Assembly (NCBI GenBank): GCA_900473795.1
Contig: UCMT01000030.1
Coordinates: 1 to 64,000, forward strand
Source: Hyphomicrobiales bacterium
GTDB taxonomy: Bacteria > Pseudomonadota > Alphaproteobacteria > Rhizobiales > Rhizobiaceae
Length of the DNA: 64,000 nucleotides
Direction of reading: 5' to 3'
Below, one piece after another: positions 42,176 to 51,036 of this stretch. The stretch's first letter is position 1. The number at the start of each line of letters is the position of its first letter. The notes beneath the pieces are model-generated. The model did no database searches, had not been told where the DNA came from, and saw only the letters and a list, made by a program, of their open reading frames with translations. The position numbers and the translations under genes are program-made.

Positions 42176-42702
42176 CACCCTGCCTTCGTCGGGCTGATGC
42201 TCGCGCCTTCCATGGCGCCGATCTGGCGCACATGTGTTTCCATCGCCAGCTTGTCGATCGAACTGTGCGGCAGGGCGAGAAATGCCATGATCCGGTTTTT
42301 CAGGAACCGTGCCGCCTGCGAGAAGGCGCGCTCCTTCTCGAACTCGCTGCCTTCAACGGCTGCAGGGTCCTCGACGCCCCAGTGTGCCGTCATCGGATGA
42401 CCGATCCAGACAGGGCAGGCCTCGCCGGCGGCATTGTCGCAAACCGTGAAGATGAAATCCATTTGCGGCGCGTTTTCGACGGCAAAGACATCCCAGCTTT
42501 TGGAGCTGAAGCCGGTTGCCGGATAGCCCAGTGCGCTCAACTCCCTCAGGGCGAGGGGATGCACGGTCCCCTTCGGATAGCTGCCTGCCGAATAGGCGTT
42601 GAAGCGGCCTTTTCCTTCGGCATTCAGGATGGATTCTGCGAGAATGGAGCGGGCGGAATTTCCGGTGCACAGGAAGAGCACGTTGTAGATGCGGTCAGGC
42701 AT
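42175..42702 (-). CDS. Arsenate reductase, low-molecular-weight phosphatase family
   Basis: A 175-residue LMW-PTP-like arsenate reductase. The phosphatase loop LFLCTGNSARS carries Cys12; Cys88 and Cys96 (FTVCDNAAGEACPVW) could form the redox relay seen in thioredoxin-linked enzymes, and HPMTAHWGVEDPAAVEG holds the general-acid Asp. The start at 42702 overlaps the arsR end by eight bases. The C-terminal tail is about 30 residues longer than that of short family members. Confidence 0.9.
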   Translation of the reverse strand: MPDRIYNVLFLCTGNSARSILAESILNAEGKGRFNAYSAGSYPKGTVHPLALRELSALGYPATGFSSKSWDVFAVENAPQMDFIFTVCDNAAGEACPVWIGHPMTAHWGVEDPAAVEGSEFEKERAFSQAARFLKNRIMAFLALPHSSIDKLAMETHVRQIGAMEGASISPTKAG

Positions 42703-43051
42703 GAGCTTTTTCCTTTGGCGGACAGCAGGGAACGAGGTCTGCAATCAGCGGCACGCAGAGATCGGGGTGGCCGGCGCAGCAATCTTTCAGGAGGAACGTG
42801 ACGACATCGCGCAAGCTGTCGAGGGAGGCGCGGTAGACGATGGACCGGCTTTGCCGCTCAGCCGTGACGAGGCCGGCGCGCTGAAGGGTCGCCAGGTGCG
42901 TCGACATGGTGTTGTGCGGAACGCCGAGCAGACGGGCGATTTCCCCGGCAGGCAAGCCGTCGGGTTCGTGGGAGACGAGCAACCGGAAGGCATCCAGGCG
43001 AGTACCCTGGGCAAGGGCTGCAAAAGCATTGACGGTGCTATCATTGTCCAT
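42695..43051 (-). CDS. arsR: ArsR-family arsenic-responsive repressor
   Basis: A 118-residue winged-helix repressor. The recognition region is LPAGEIARLLGVPHNTMSTH (residues 33-52). The classical ELCVCDL-type metal site is absent; instead a C-terminal cluster Cys91-Cys92...Cys99 plus Cys109-Cys110 suggests the As(III) site of the Acidithiobacillus-type ArsR. A perfect dyad and promoter abut the start codon (43051-43087). No Shine-Dalgarno is visible, so translation is probably leaderless. First gene of the five-gene operon. Confidence 0.92.
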   Translation of the reverse strand: MDNDSTVNAFAALAQGTRLDAFRLLVSHEPDGLPAGEIARLLGVPHNTMSTHLATLQRAGLVTAERQSRSIVYRASLDSLRDVVTFLLKDCCAGHPDLCVPLIADLVPCCPPKEKAHA

Positions 43052-43087
43052 ATGTCGAGAATTATCGACATAATGGTGTGACGTCAA
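43051..43087 (-). promoter_or_regulatory. ars promoter with overlapping ArsR operator
   Basis: On the minus strand: TTGACG (43087-43082), 17-bp spacer, TAATTC (43064-43059). A perfect dyad TATGTCGA-gaatta-TCGACATA (43051-43072) covers the -10 box and reaches the first base of the arsR start codon. The expected transcription start, seven bases past the -10 box, is the A of the ATG. Confidence 0.85.
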
Positions 43088-43226
43088 GATGAACCTTCGA
43101 GCCACACGCTGTGTCGATCGTCGAACAGTCTGTCGAGGAAACGCCGTCTTGTCGTTCCTGCATGTGCGTGGGATTTCAGAACAAAATGAAGCGCCCGGCG
43201 TTTCGGGATAAAAGAGGACAGCCACG

Positions 43227-44225
43227 ATGCCGCAACTGGTCGATGGAAAATGGGAAAAGGGCGATGTCGCTGCCAGCGAGATGAAGGACGGCGCCTTCAA
43301 TCGCGAACCCACCAGTTTCCACAACTGGATCACCGCCGATGGCACGCCGGGACCGGATGGCCAGGCGGCGCTTCCCACTGAGGCCGGACGTTATCAGCTC
43401 TTCGTCGCCTTCATCTGCCCCTGGGCGTCCCGCACTCTGATGATGCGCAATCTGAAGGGCTTGCAGGACATTGTTTCCGTGTCCGTCGCCGAACCGGAAC
43501 TGGGCGAAAACGGCTGGACCTATGCCGAGCCGCAGGATGCCGGCCCGCGTGTCCCGAGGATCCGTTTTCAGCATGAACTCTACACGGCGTCCGACCCGCA
43601 TTATACCGGCAAGGTCTCCGTCCCGGTGCTTTGGGATCGGAAGGAAGGCCGCATCGTCAACAACGAATCCGCCGATATCATTCGCATCCTCAACGCGGCC
43701 TTCAATCATCTGTCGGGTAACCGGCTTGATTTCTACCCGCACACGCTGCGCCGGGAAATCGATCGCTGGAACGCGCCGATCTACGAGAAGGTCAACAACG
43801 GCGTCTACCGGGCTGGTTTTGCCAAGACGCAATCAGCCTATGAGGAGGCCGTGACCAACCTTTTCGGCATGCTCGATACGCTCGAAGCGCATTTGTCGCA
43901 GAACCGGTATATCGCCGGGGTTCACTTCACCGAGGCTGATATCCGCCTGTTCGTCACACTGGTCCGATTCGATTCTGCCTATCACGGCGCCTTCAAATGC
44001 AATCTGCGGCGGCTGGAGGATTATCCGAATCTGTCGAACTATTTGCGGGAGATTTACCAGTGGCCGGGCATCCGCGACACGGTACGGATCGATCAGATCA
44101 AGCGGGGCTATTATTCGCTTGTCCATATCAATCCGACGAAGATCGTGCCGCTCGGCCCGGTGCTTGATCTCGACCGGCCGCACGACAGGGCACGTCTCGA
44201 CGGACAGGGCGTGGTTACCCTTTGA
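43227..44225 (+). CDS. Glutathionyl-hydroquinone reductase (Xi-class GST)
   Basis: A 332-residue Xi-class glutathione transferase. The active site FICPWASRT carries Cys64, and EGRIVNNESADIIRILN (about residues 137-153) binds glutathione. The C-terminal helical domain has ADIRLFVTLVRFDSAYHGAF and RGYYSLVHINPTKIVPLGP, diagnostic for YqjG/PcpF-type enzymes that remove glutathione from glutathionyl-hydroquinones. It is divergent from the ars operon, 176 bp away; no functional link is proven. Confidence 0.93.
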   Translation: MPQLVDGKWEKGDVAASEMKDGAFNREPTSFHNWITADGTPGPDGQAALPTEAGRYQLFVAFICPWASRTLMMRNLKGLQDIVSVSVAEPELGENGWTYAEPQDAGPRVPRIRFQHELYTASDPHYTGKVSVPVLWDRKEGRIVNNESADIIRILNAAFNHLSGNRLDFYPHTLRREIDRWNAPIYEKVNNGVYRAGFAKTQSAYEEAVTNLFGMLDTLEAHLSQNRYIAGVHFTEADIRLFVTLVRFDSAYHGAFKCNLRRLEDYPNLSNYLREIYQWPGIRDTVRIDQIKRGYYSLVHINPTKIVPLGPVLDLDRPHDRARLDGQGVVTL

Positions 44226-44523
44226 TTTCGTTTGCTTACTAAGAAAATAAATCTCCCACGGACTTGCCGCAGCCATTGCGAAAAAGCGAAACCGCGCTAG
44301 TTTAATACCCGTTCTGATGGATAAGTTTCCCGATCGGGAGCGCCCAGACGATCTGCCCGGCATGCCGACTGGCGGTGTCACGATTGCTTCCAGCACGGCT
44401 TGTTTTCCGGCGGCGCCGATGGCGTTCCAGCTCCGGTTTTCCCGTACCGGGATTTTCCGGTCGAGACCGGCACCCCGTGAATATCCAGCGGAACGATCCG
44501 ATGGGTTGTGGTCGAGGTCTTGA

Positions 44524-45780
44524 ATGAGCACGACATTTCTGAAGCTGCTTCGCCGGCTGGTTCAAAAAGGCAATCTGCGCATTGCCCTTTCGTCTGGAGA
44601 GCAGGCCGTCCTTGGTGATGGCTCCGGTGAGCCCGTCGCGCTCCGGATGATCGATGAAGAGGCCGAAAAGGCGATCCTGCGCGATCCGGGCCTGAAATTC
44701 GGGGAGATGTATGTCGACGGGCGCGTTGTCATCGATGAGGGCAACATTTTCGATGTCATCTCGATGATGAAGGCCAATGGCCTCGAACGGGCAGCGACCG
44801 TCAGCAACACGGTCACCGCCCTTCTGCATGTCGCCGAACAGCAGGTCAAAAGCCGCCTGCCGGTCAATCGCAACAAGCACAATGTCGCCCATCACTACGA
44901 TCTCGATGGCAAGCTGTTCGATCTGTTTCTCGATCAGGACTGGCAATACTCCTGCGCCTATTTCGATCCGCCCGGCATCAGCCTCGATGAGGCGCAGACG
45001 GCCAAGAAGCGCCACATCGCGGCAAAGCTGCTGCTGGAGCCGGGCCAAAGTGTGCTGGATGTGGGCTCCGGCTGGGGCGGCATGGCGATGTATCTTGCCG
45101 AATCGTCGGGCGTCGAGGTCACCGGCATCACGCTCAGCGAGGAACAATTGAAGGTTTCCCGCGGGCGAGCGGCAAAGCGCGGGCTCGCCGGCCGCGTTCG
45201 TTTCGAATTGCAGGACTACCGGACCATGGCGAACCAAAAGTTCGACCGCATCGTCTCCGTCGGCATGTTCGAGCATGTCGGCATGGCCAATTACGGCAAT
45301 TTCTTCAGCAAGATGGCGGACCTTCTTGCCCCGAAGGGGGTGATGCTCCTGCATTCGATCGGCCAGGCGGAAAAGCCCTGGGCGACCAATCCCTGGATCG
45401 AGAAATACATCTTTCCCGGCGGCTATATGCCGGCCCTGTCGGAAGTCGTGCCGGCAGTCGAGAAGGCGCGGCTGATGATCAAGGATATCGAGATCCTGCC
45501 GATGCATTATGCCCAGACGCTGCGGGCCTGGCGCGATCGCTTCACGGCGCGCAAGGAGGAAGCAATCCGGCTCTATGACGAGCGCTTCTTCCGCATGTGG
45601 GAGTTCTATCTGGCGGCCTCCGAAACGGCCTTCATCTACGACAAGCTGTTGATCTTCCAGATCCAGCTTTCGCGCGAACAGGACGCGGTGCCTTATACCC
45701 GCAGCTACATCGGCGAGCGTGAGGCGGCGTTGCGCGAATTCGAAAAGACGCGTCCGCCGCTGGAGCGGGTCGAGTTCTGA
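44524..45780 (+). CDS. Cyclopropane-fatty-acyl-phospholipid synthase family methyltransferase
   Basis: A 418-residue SAM-dependent enzyme methylating unsaturated acyl chains in membrane phospholipid. [18 protein letters not shown] (about residues 121-138), the SAM site [17 protein letters not shown] (about 178-194), [17 protein letters not shown] (about 244-260) and [20 protein letters not shown] (about 279-298) are typical of Cfa. Rhizobia often have two paralogues, so the symbol is left open. GAGG lies seven bases before the ATG. The 298-bp region upstream carries a 68-codon open frame ending exactly at the ATG, which I do not accept as a gene. Confidence 0.92.
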   Translation: MSTTFLKLLRRLVQKGNLRIALSSGEQAVLGDGSGEPVALRMIDEEAEKAILRDPGLKFGEMYVDGRVVIDEGNIFDVISMMKANGLERAATVSNTVTALLHVAEQQVKSRLPVNRNKHNVAHHYDLDGKLFDLFLDQDWQYSCAYFDPPGISLDEAQTAKKRHIAAKLLLEPGQSVLDVGSGWGGMAMYLAESSGVEVTGITLSEEQLKVSRGRAAKRGLAGRVRFELQDYRTMANQKFDRIVSVGMFEHVGMANYGNFFSKMADLLAPKGVMLLHSIGQAEKPWATNPWIEKYIFPGGYMPALSEVVPAVEKARLMIKDIEILPMHYAQTLRAWRDRFTARKEEAIRLYDERFFRMWEFYLAASETAFIYDKLLIFQIQLSREQDAVPYTRSYIGEREAALREFEKTRPPLERVEF

Positions 45781-45907
45781 GCCGCCTGCCGTTGCAGGGC
45801 ACGGCATCATCCTTCTGTGGACGTCTGGTAGCCGGCGATCGCCTTCACTTGGCCTTGATCGCATGTGCCTCTATGGTTCCTGCCACATCATCAAGCCACG
45901 GAATGCC

Positions 45908-48229
45908 ATGCCCCTGCCTTCAAAGCCCATTGCCGTTCTCATCGCCCAGGAAATCAAGGCCGCGCCTGCGCAGGTGATTGCAGCCATCGAATTGCTCGAC
46001 GAGGGCGCCACAGTTCCCTTCATCGCGCGTTATCGCAAGGAGGTGACCGGCGGTCTGGACGATACGCAACTGCGTGATTTGGCCGAACGTCTCGTCTATC
46101 TGCGCGAACTGGAAGCCCGCCGCATCTCGATCCTCGACTCGATCCGCAGTCAGGACAAGCTGACGGCAGAGCTGGAAGCCAAGATCGCCGCCGTCACCAC
46201 GAAGGCGGAACTGGAAGATATCTACCTGCCCTATAAGCCGAAGCGGCGAACCAAGGCGGAGATCGCTCGTGAGCGCGGACTGGGGCCGCTGGCGGAGGCC
46301 GTTCTGGCCGACCGCTCCGTCGCGCCGGCAGACCGCGCATCGGCCTTCATCACGGCGGAGGTGCCGGACGTCAAGACGGCGCTCGATGGCGCCCGTGACA
46401 TCATTGCCGAGGGGATCACCGAAAATGCCGACCTGCTCGGTCGCCTGCGTGCCCATATGCGACAGGTCGCGTTTTTGCGCGCCAAGGTGGTCGACGGCAA
46501 GCAGGAGGCCGGCGCCAAATTCTCTGACTATTTCGACCATTCCGAACGCTGGGCAACCGTCGCCGGCCACCGGGCACTTGCCATGTTGCGCGGCTGGAAC
46601 GAGGAGTTTCTCTCCGTCGATATCGTCGTTGATCAGGACGACACCGCGCCGGTCAAGCCGGTCGAGCGCACCATCGCCGCCGCCTACACCGTCGGCGGCA
46701 CGCTGCCAGGCGACAAGTGGCTGATGGAGGTGATCGGCTGGACCTGGCGCGTCAAGCTGTCGATGTCGCTGTCGCTCGATCTGATGCGCGAAATGCGTGA
46801 ACGGGCGGAAGAGGAGGCGATCCATGTCTTCGCCCGCAATCTGAAAGATCTGCTGCTCGCTGCTCCCGCCGGTTCGCGCGCGACGATGGGCCTCGATCCC
46901 GGTATCCGCACCGGCGTCAAGGTCGCGGTCGTCGACGGCACCGGCAAGCTGCTCGAGACGACGACGGTCTATCCGTTTCCGCCGAAGAACGACATTCGCG
47001 GCACCCAGGCCGAGCTCGCGAGCCTCGTGCGCAAACATAAGATAGAACTGATCGCCATCGGCAACGGCACGGGCAGCCGCGAGACGGAACGCCTCGTCGC
47101 CGACATGCTGGGCCAACTGCCGGCGGGGCCCAAGCCCACCAAGGTCATCGTCTCGGAAGCCGGCGCCTCGGTCTATTCCGCCTCGCAAACGGCCGCTGAC
47201 GAATTCCCGGGCCTCGATGTTTCCCTGCGCGGTGCCGTCTCGATTGGTCGCCGCCTGCAGGATCCGCTGGCCGAACTGGTCAAGATCGAGCCGAAGTCGA
47301 TCGGCGTCGGCCAATACCAGCACGATGTCGATCAGGGCCGTCTGAGCCGCTCGCTCGACGCCGTCGTCGAAGACGCGGTGAACGCGGTCGGCGTCGATCT
47401 GAATACTGCTTCGGCGCCGCTGCTTGCCCGTGTCTCCGGACTCGGCAAATCGTCCGCCGAGGCGATCGTTGCGCACCGTGATGCGACCGGCCCCTTCGAG
47501 AGCCGCAAGGAATTGATGAAGGTGCCGCGGCTCGGCGCCCGCACCTTTGAACAATGCGCCGGCTTCCTGCGTATTCCGAACGGCAAGGAGCCGCTGGATG
47601 CGTCTTCCGTGCATCCGGAAGCCTATGGCGTGGCAAAGAAGATCGTCGCCGCCTGCGGTCGCGATGTGCGCGCCATCATGGGCGACAGCGCCATCCTGAA
47701 AAGCCTCGACCCGCGTACCTTCGTCGACGAGCGCTTCGGCCTGCCGACGGTCAAGGATATTCTCGCTGAACTCGAAAAGCCCGGCCGCGACCCGCGCCCA
47801 AGCTTCAAGACCGCGACCTTTGCCGACGGCATCGACGACATCAAGGACCTGAAGCCCGGCATGCTGCTGGAAGGCACCGTCACCAATGTCGCGGCCTTTG
47901 GCGCCTTCGTCGATATCGGCGTCCACCAGGACGGGCTGGTCCACGTCTCCCAGCTTGCCGACCGTTTCGTCAAGGATCCGCATGAGGTGGTCAAGGCCGG
48001 CGATGTCGTCAAGGTGCGCGTCACCGAGGTCGATGTCCCCCGCAAGCGCATCGGGCTGACCATGCGCAAGGACGGCGCCGCAGAGCAAGGCGGCCGCGAG
48101 GCGAGGGGCGACGCAAAGGCAGCCCACCAGAGCCGCCAGAACCAGGCCCGCGCGCCGCAGCCAAAACCCCAGGCTCCGTCGCAGGGCGCCTTTGGCGCGG
48201 CGCTGGCCGAGGCGATGAAACGGAAATAA
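45908..48229 (+). CDS. tex: Tex-family RNA-binding transcription accessory protein
   Basis: A 773-residue Tex protein. N-terminal [20 protein letters not shown] (about residues 33-52), [20 protein letters not shown] (about 106-125), the YqgF/RNase H-like domain beginning [20 protein letters not shown], helix-hairpin-helix repeats (about 490-560) and a C-terminal S1 domain (about 650-722: [20 protein letters not shown]). The tail is Gln/Arg-rich. Start [10 protein letters not shown] with only a weak GGA upstream. A nucleic-acid-binding scaffold linked to transcription, stress tolerance and virulence gene expression in other bacteria. Confidence 0.95.
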   Translation: MPLPSKPIAVLIAQEIKAAPAQVIAAIELLDEGATVPFIARYRKEVTGGLDDTQLRDLAERLVYLRELEARRISILDSIRSQDKLTAELEAKIAAVTTKAELEDIYLPYKPKRRTKAEIARERGLGPLAEAVLADRSVAPADRASAFITAEVPDVKTALDGARDIIAEGITENADLLGRLRAHMRQVAFLRAKVVDGKQEAGAKFSDYFDHSERWATVAGHRALAMLRGWNEEFLSVDIVVDQDDTAPVKPVERTIAAAYTVGGTLPGDKWLMEVIGWTWRVKLSMSLSLDLMREMRERAEEEAIHVFARNLKDLLLAAPAGSRATMGLDPGIRTGVKVAVVDGTGKLLETTTVYPFPPKNDIRGTQAELASLVRKHKIELIAIGNGTGSRETERLVADMLGQLPAGPKPTKVIVSEAGASVYSASQTAADEFPGLDVSLRGAVSIGRRLQDPLAELVKIEPKSIGVGQYQHDVDQGRLSRSLDAVVEDAVNAVGVDLNTASAPLLARVSGLGKSSAEAIVAHRDATGPFESRKELMKVPRLGARTFEQCAGFLRIPNGKEPLDASSVHPEAYGVAKKIVAACGRDVRAIMGDSAILKSLDPRTFVDERFGLPTVKDILAELEKPGRDPRPSFKTATFADGIDDIKDLKPGMLLEGTVTNVAAFGAFVDIGVHQDGLVHVSQLADRFVKDPHEVVKAGDVVKVRVTEVDVPRKRIGLTMRKDGAAEQGGREARGDAKAAHQSRQNQARAPQPKPQAPSQGAFGAALAEAMKRK

Positions 48230-48383
48230 CGGGTTGAGACGTGCCCGGGTGCTCCGATCACAATTCATCGGCTTCATTCGTCGCGCTGCCACCAGGATTT
48301 TGGCTGCAGTGGAGTGGATTTCCGGTCTAGGGCTGTTGCGACGAAAGTGGCCGCGAAGACTGACAGGCGGATTACGGATCGCT

Positions 48384-48401
48384 CTACCGAGAGCTCGGTA
48401 G
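48384..48401. repeat. Perfect 8-bp palindrome downstream of the polysaccharide operon
   Basis: CTACCGAG-ag-CTCGGTAG lies 15 bp after the end of the GMC oxidoreductase gene, at the boundary between the backbone (tex) and the polysaccharide locus. Possibly a terminator without a T run or a protein site. Confidence 0.6.
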
Positions 48402-48415
48402 CTCGTCCACGACGG

Positions 48416-50053
48416 TCATCGCGATTGGGATGTCAGATGATGAGAGAGTCGGACGGCAAGAGCCACTGCGGTCAACGTCGGGTTCGCCTGACCTGAAGTC
48501 GGAAAAACTGATGAACTCGCGACATAGAGATTTGTGACGTCGAATGTCCTGAGGTTTCTGTCCACGACTCCTTCGTTGCGGTGCGCTCCCATCCTCGTCG
48601 TGCCGATATGGTGCGTGCCGTGGTTTGCGCTCGCCAGAATCGCTTCCGCTGTCTGTTCCACCGGCTGGCGGAATGCGACCGTCCCCAGGTTGTTGTCCCG
48701 CAGCCATCGGTCGAGAAAAAGATGAGCATCCAGCAGTGCATCCGCATCCTTCCTCGAAAATTTAAGATCGATCGCGAGGCGAGGCAAGCCGACCGCGTCC
48801 TGTTCATCGGTGAGCCATACCCGACTGTCGGCGGTTGGAAAATGCTCGGCGTGATAGGATAGACCATACTTCAGCCCGGGGTTGCGTACGAAAAAACCGG
48901 GAATGCGCATGGCGCTGACGTATCGGTGATAAAGGAACCATGGGGCATATGCGATTGCGGAAGGCAGATTGCGCAGAACGTTCAGGATATGAGGCGATTT
49001 AGGCACACCTTTCGGTGCGTGGTAGCGGCGTATGACTTCTGCCACGAGTCGGCTGCCGATTGGCTTGAAGGCGAAGGCTAGGAAGACCATGGAGAGAATC
49101 GCACTGCGATGGCGCGCGTCTGCGACAGGAGGAACAACGGGCCAAAAAGAAACGTTGGGCAGATTCTTTTCTAGGATCTCCCGGTCGCTAGGGATAAGAC
49201 GCCGGCGTGCATAGGAGCCATAACCGTCGGCGCTGAAGTCATAGGCTGCATCAATCTCGGCATCGGCCCAGGTGACGTCTGCAACTTCGCCGATGACATG
49301 GGCCATATAGTAGCGCCCCAGCGCCCCATCCGGACCACCGAAGAGGCTCGGTGTCTTTCGCTGCATCGCAAGAAGCAGCCTTGTCGTCTCCAACCCACCC
49401 ATCGCCAGAACGACGGTTGTCGCCTCAAGGTTGAGCCTGTTTCCTGAAAGATCGGAAACCTCGATAGCCTTCACCGCCGCATTTTCGTCGAGGATCAGAT
49501 CGCTGACCGTCGCGTGAAGATGAATATCGATCAGCGGATGGGTTTCTAGCGCTTGGGTGTGAGCCTTCTGAAAGGCCGGTCGTCGGCTGAACCGCTCCAA
49601 CCGCTCGGTATCGAACCGATCATCCGCATTGCTCAGCCTTTCGAAGGGGCCGCGGAAGACAGGGGCGCCGCAATGGGCATAGGAGCAGGCCTTCTCATAG
49701 AAAGGCAGAATATCGGCATGGGCGATCGGCCATCTGGCGCCGAGAAACGCACTGCGATCCTCGAAGTCGATCGGGTCCAGGGGTTGGCAACGTGCTCCCC
49801 AGAGGTTGGACGTGCCCCCGAGTTGGCGCGAGACGGTGATGCGCATGTCATCATGGACCGCAGGGTCGACGATGTCGGCACGGGAGAGTTCCTGTGTGAT
49901 GGGGGAAGGTTTGAGACCTCCCGATTCCAGCAGCAGAACCCGCTTACCCTTGTCCGCGAGTTCAAGGGCAAGTGTGATCCCAACCGGTCCCGCGCCAACT
50001 ACGCACACGTCGTGCGCGCGGCCCTCCAGCTCCGCCAATCCGTCGACAATCAT
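48416..50053 (-). CDS. GMC-family FAD-dependent oxidoreductase
   Basis: A 545-residue flavoenzyme. The dinucleotide motif VCVVGAGPVGITLALELADK lies at residues 16-35, and GGTSNLWGARCQPLDPIDFE (about 79-98) is the flavin-linking region. The C-terminal part has NHGTHHIGTTRMG (about 482-494, catalytic His pair region) and VASSSVFPTSGQANPT. Such enzymes oxidise sugar or alcohol hydroxyls. The ATG overlaps the aldo/keto reductase stop by four bases; it is the last of a four-gene operon in a polysaccharide locus, so a role in sugar or polymer modification is inferred. No signal peptide. Confidence 0.88.
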   Translation of the reverse strand: MIVDGLAELEGRAHDVCVVGAGPVGITLALELADKGKRVLLLESGGLKPSPITQELSRADIVDPAVHDDMRITVSRQLGGTSNLWGARCQPLDPIDFEDRSAFLGARWPIAHADILPFYEKACSYAHCGAPVFRGPFERLSNADDRFDTERLERFSRRPAFQKAHTQALETHPLIDIHLHATVSDLILDENAAVKAIEVSDLSGNRLNLEATTVVLAMGGLETTRLLLAMQRKTPSLFGGPDGALGRYYMAHVIGEVADVTWADAEIDAAYDFSADGYGSYARRRLIPSDREILEKNLPNVSFWPVVPPVADARHRSAILSMVFLAFAFKPIGSRLVAEVIRRYHAPKGVPKSPHILNVLRNLPSAIAYAPWFLYHRYVSAMRIPGFFVRNPGLKYGLSYHAEHFPTADSRVWLTDEQDAVGLPRLAIDLKFSRKDADALLDAHLFLDRWLRDNNLGTVAFRQPVEQTAEAILASANHGTHHIGTTRMGAHRNEGVVDRNLRTFDVTNLYVASSSVFPTSGQANPTLTAVALAVRLSHHLTSQSR

Positions 50054-51036
50054 ACGACGCTCTCGATGTGGACTTTTCCCTTCACCAGTTCGTCCACGAG
50101 GCGGATGGCGTCGGGGTTTATCGGACGCGTTGCGCGCGCGATATTATGGGCCTGATGCTTTCGTGAAAACATGCTTGTCAGGACGACCCCGTCCTTGTTC
50201 GATGCGAGCGCCCGATCGATCAGCAATGTTGCGACGGCTTCCCTTTCATTTCCGTTATAGCCCGCGTCGCGGATTTTCTTGAGGTCTTCCGGACGATCAG
50301 CAAGACTTTGCAGCAGGCGATCCATGGCGCCATCTACGCCGAGAACGGAATGGGTGACGAATGCCAACGGCCTGCCCGCCAGCGCTGTCAATTGGGACAG
50401 CGGACTGGCCGTAGGATTGTCCGCCAGTTGAAAAAGCCGGTAGACGTTCCCGTGTTGAACGGCCGTGTGTGCCGCTTCCACGCTACCGGCGACGGAGATG
50501 TGGCGTGCTTTGCCGCCTGTCAGGATATTTTCGAGCGCCCTGAGCACGTCGTCACGCTGGAGGTCCTCGACGGAGGGCTTGTGCAAGGCAAATACGTCCA
50601 GATAGTCCGCTCCAAGGCGCTGCAGGGAACGCTCGATCGAGGTGCTGATAAAGTCCGCCGTAAGAGGAAGCGTCTGGTTGCGCGTAGCCGATATCCTGCG
50701 GAACTTGCGACGCAACCCCGATGCCACCGTCAGAACGGGGCGAGCCGCCGCATAAACGAGCTTCAAAGCATCGTTACGGGCAGGAGGGATGACGCCGACC
50801 TTGGAGCAGAGAAGAACCTTGTCGCGACGACCGCGTAGAAACTCCCCGATCACCGGCTCGGCTTCGCCCGCGCCGTAGGCGGGCGCGACATCGTACCAGG
50901 TGACACCACTGTCAAAGGCCAAATTCAAGGCGGACAGGCCTTGCTGTCGCGAAACGCGTGAGCCAAGCGAGGCACATCCGAAACCGATGACGCTGCTGGT
51001 CATGTCCGTTCCGGGAAGTTGGACTTTGTTTATCAT
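50050..51036 (-). CDS. Aldo/keto reductase
   Basis: A 328-residue NAD(P)H-dependent TIM-barrel reductase. GFGCASLGSR (about residues 18-27), SGVTWYDVAPAYGAGEAEPV (about 43-62) with the catalytic Asp-Tyr, LLCSKVGV with the Lys, and LGADYLDVFALHKPSVED (about 140-157) with the His. It starts four bases inside the heparinase gene end and overlaps the GMC gene. The context suggests it reduces a sugar or uronate product. Confidence 0.88.
   Translation of the reverse strand: MINKVQLPGTDMTSSVIGFGCASLGSRVSRQQGLSALNLAFDSGVTWYDVAPAYGAGEAEPVIGEFLRGRRDKVLLCSKVGVIPPARNDALKLVYAAARPVLTVASGLRRKFRRISATRNQTLPLTADFISTSIERSLQRLGADYLDVFALHKPSVEDLQRDDVLRALENILTGGKARHISVAGSVEAAHTAVQHGNVYRLFQLADNPTASPLSQLTALAGRPLAFVTHSVLGVDGAMDRLLQSLADRPEDLKKIRDAGYNGNEREAVATLLIDRALASNKDGVVLTSMFSRKHQAHNIARATRPINPDAIRLVDELVKGKVHIESVV

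Noticed and set aside
44317-44523. 68-codon frame ending exactly at the cyclopropane synthase start
   Set aside because: No ribosome binding site and no recognisable pattern; the end position is probably chance, although a leader peptide cannot be excluded.
45920-48292. Very long open frame (790 codons) antisense to tex
   Set aside because: It mirrors the tex gene, is rich in Asp/Arg/His from reversed codons and matches no family; tex is unambiguous on the plus strand.
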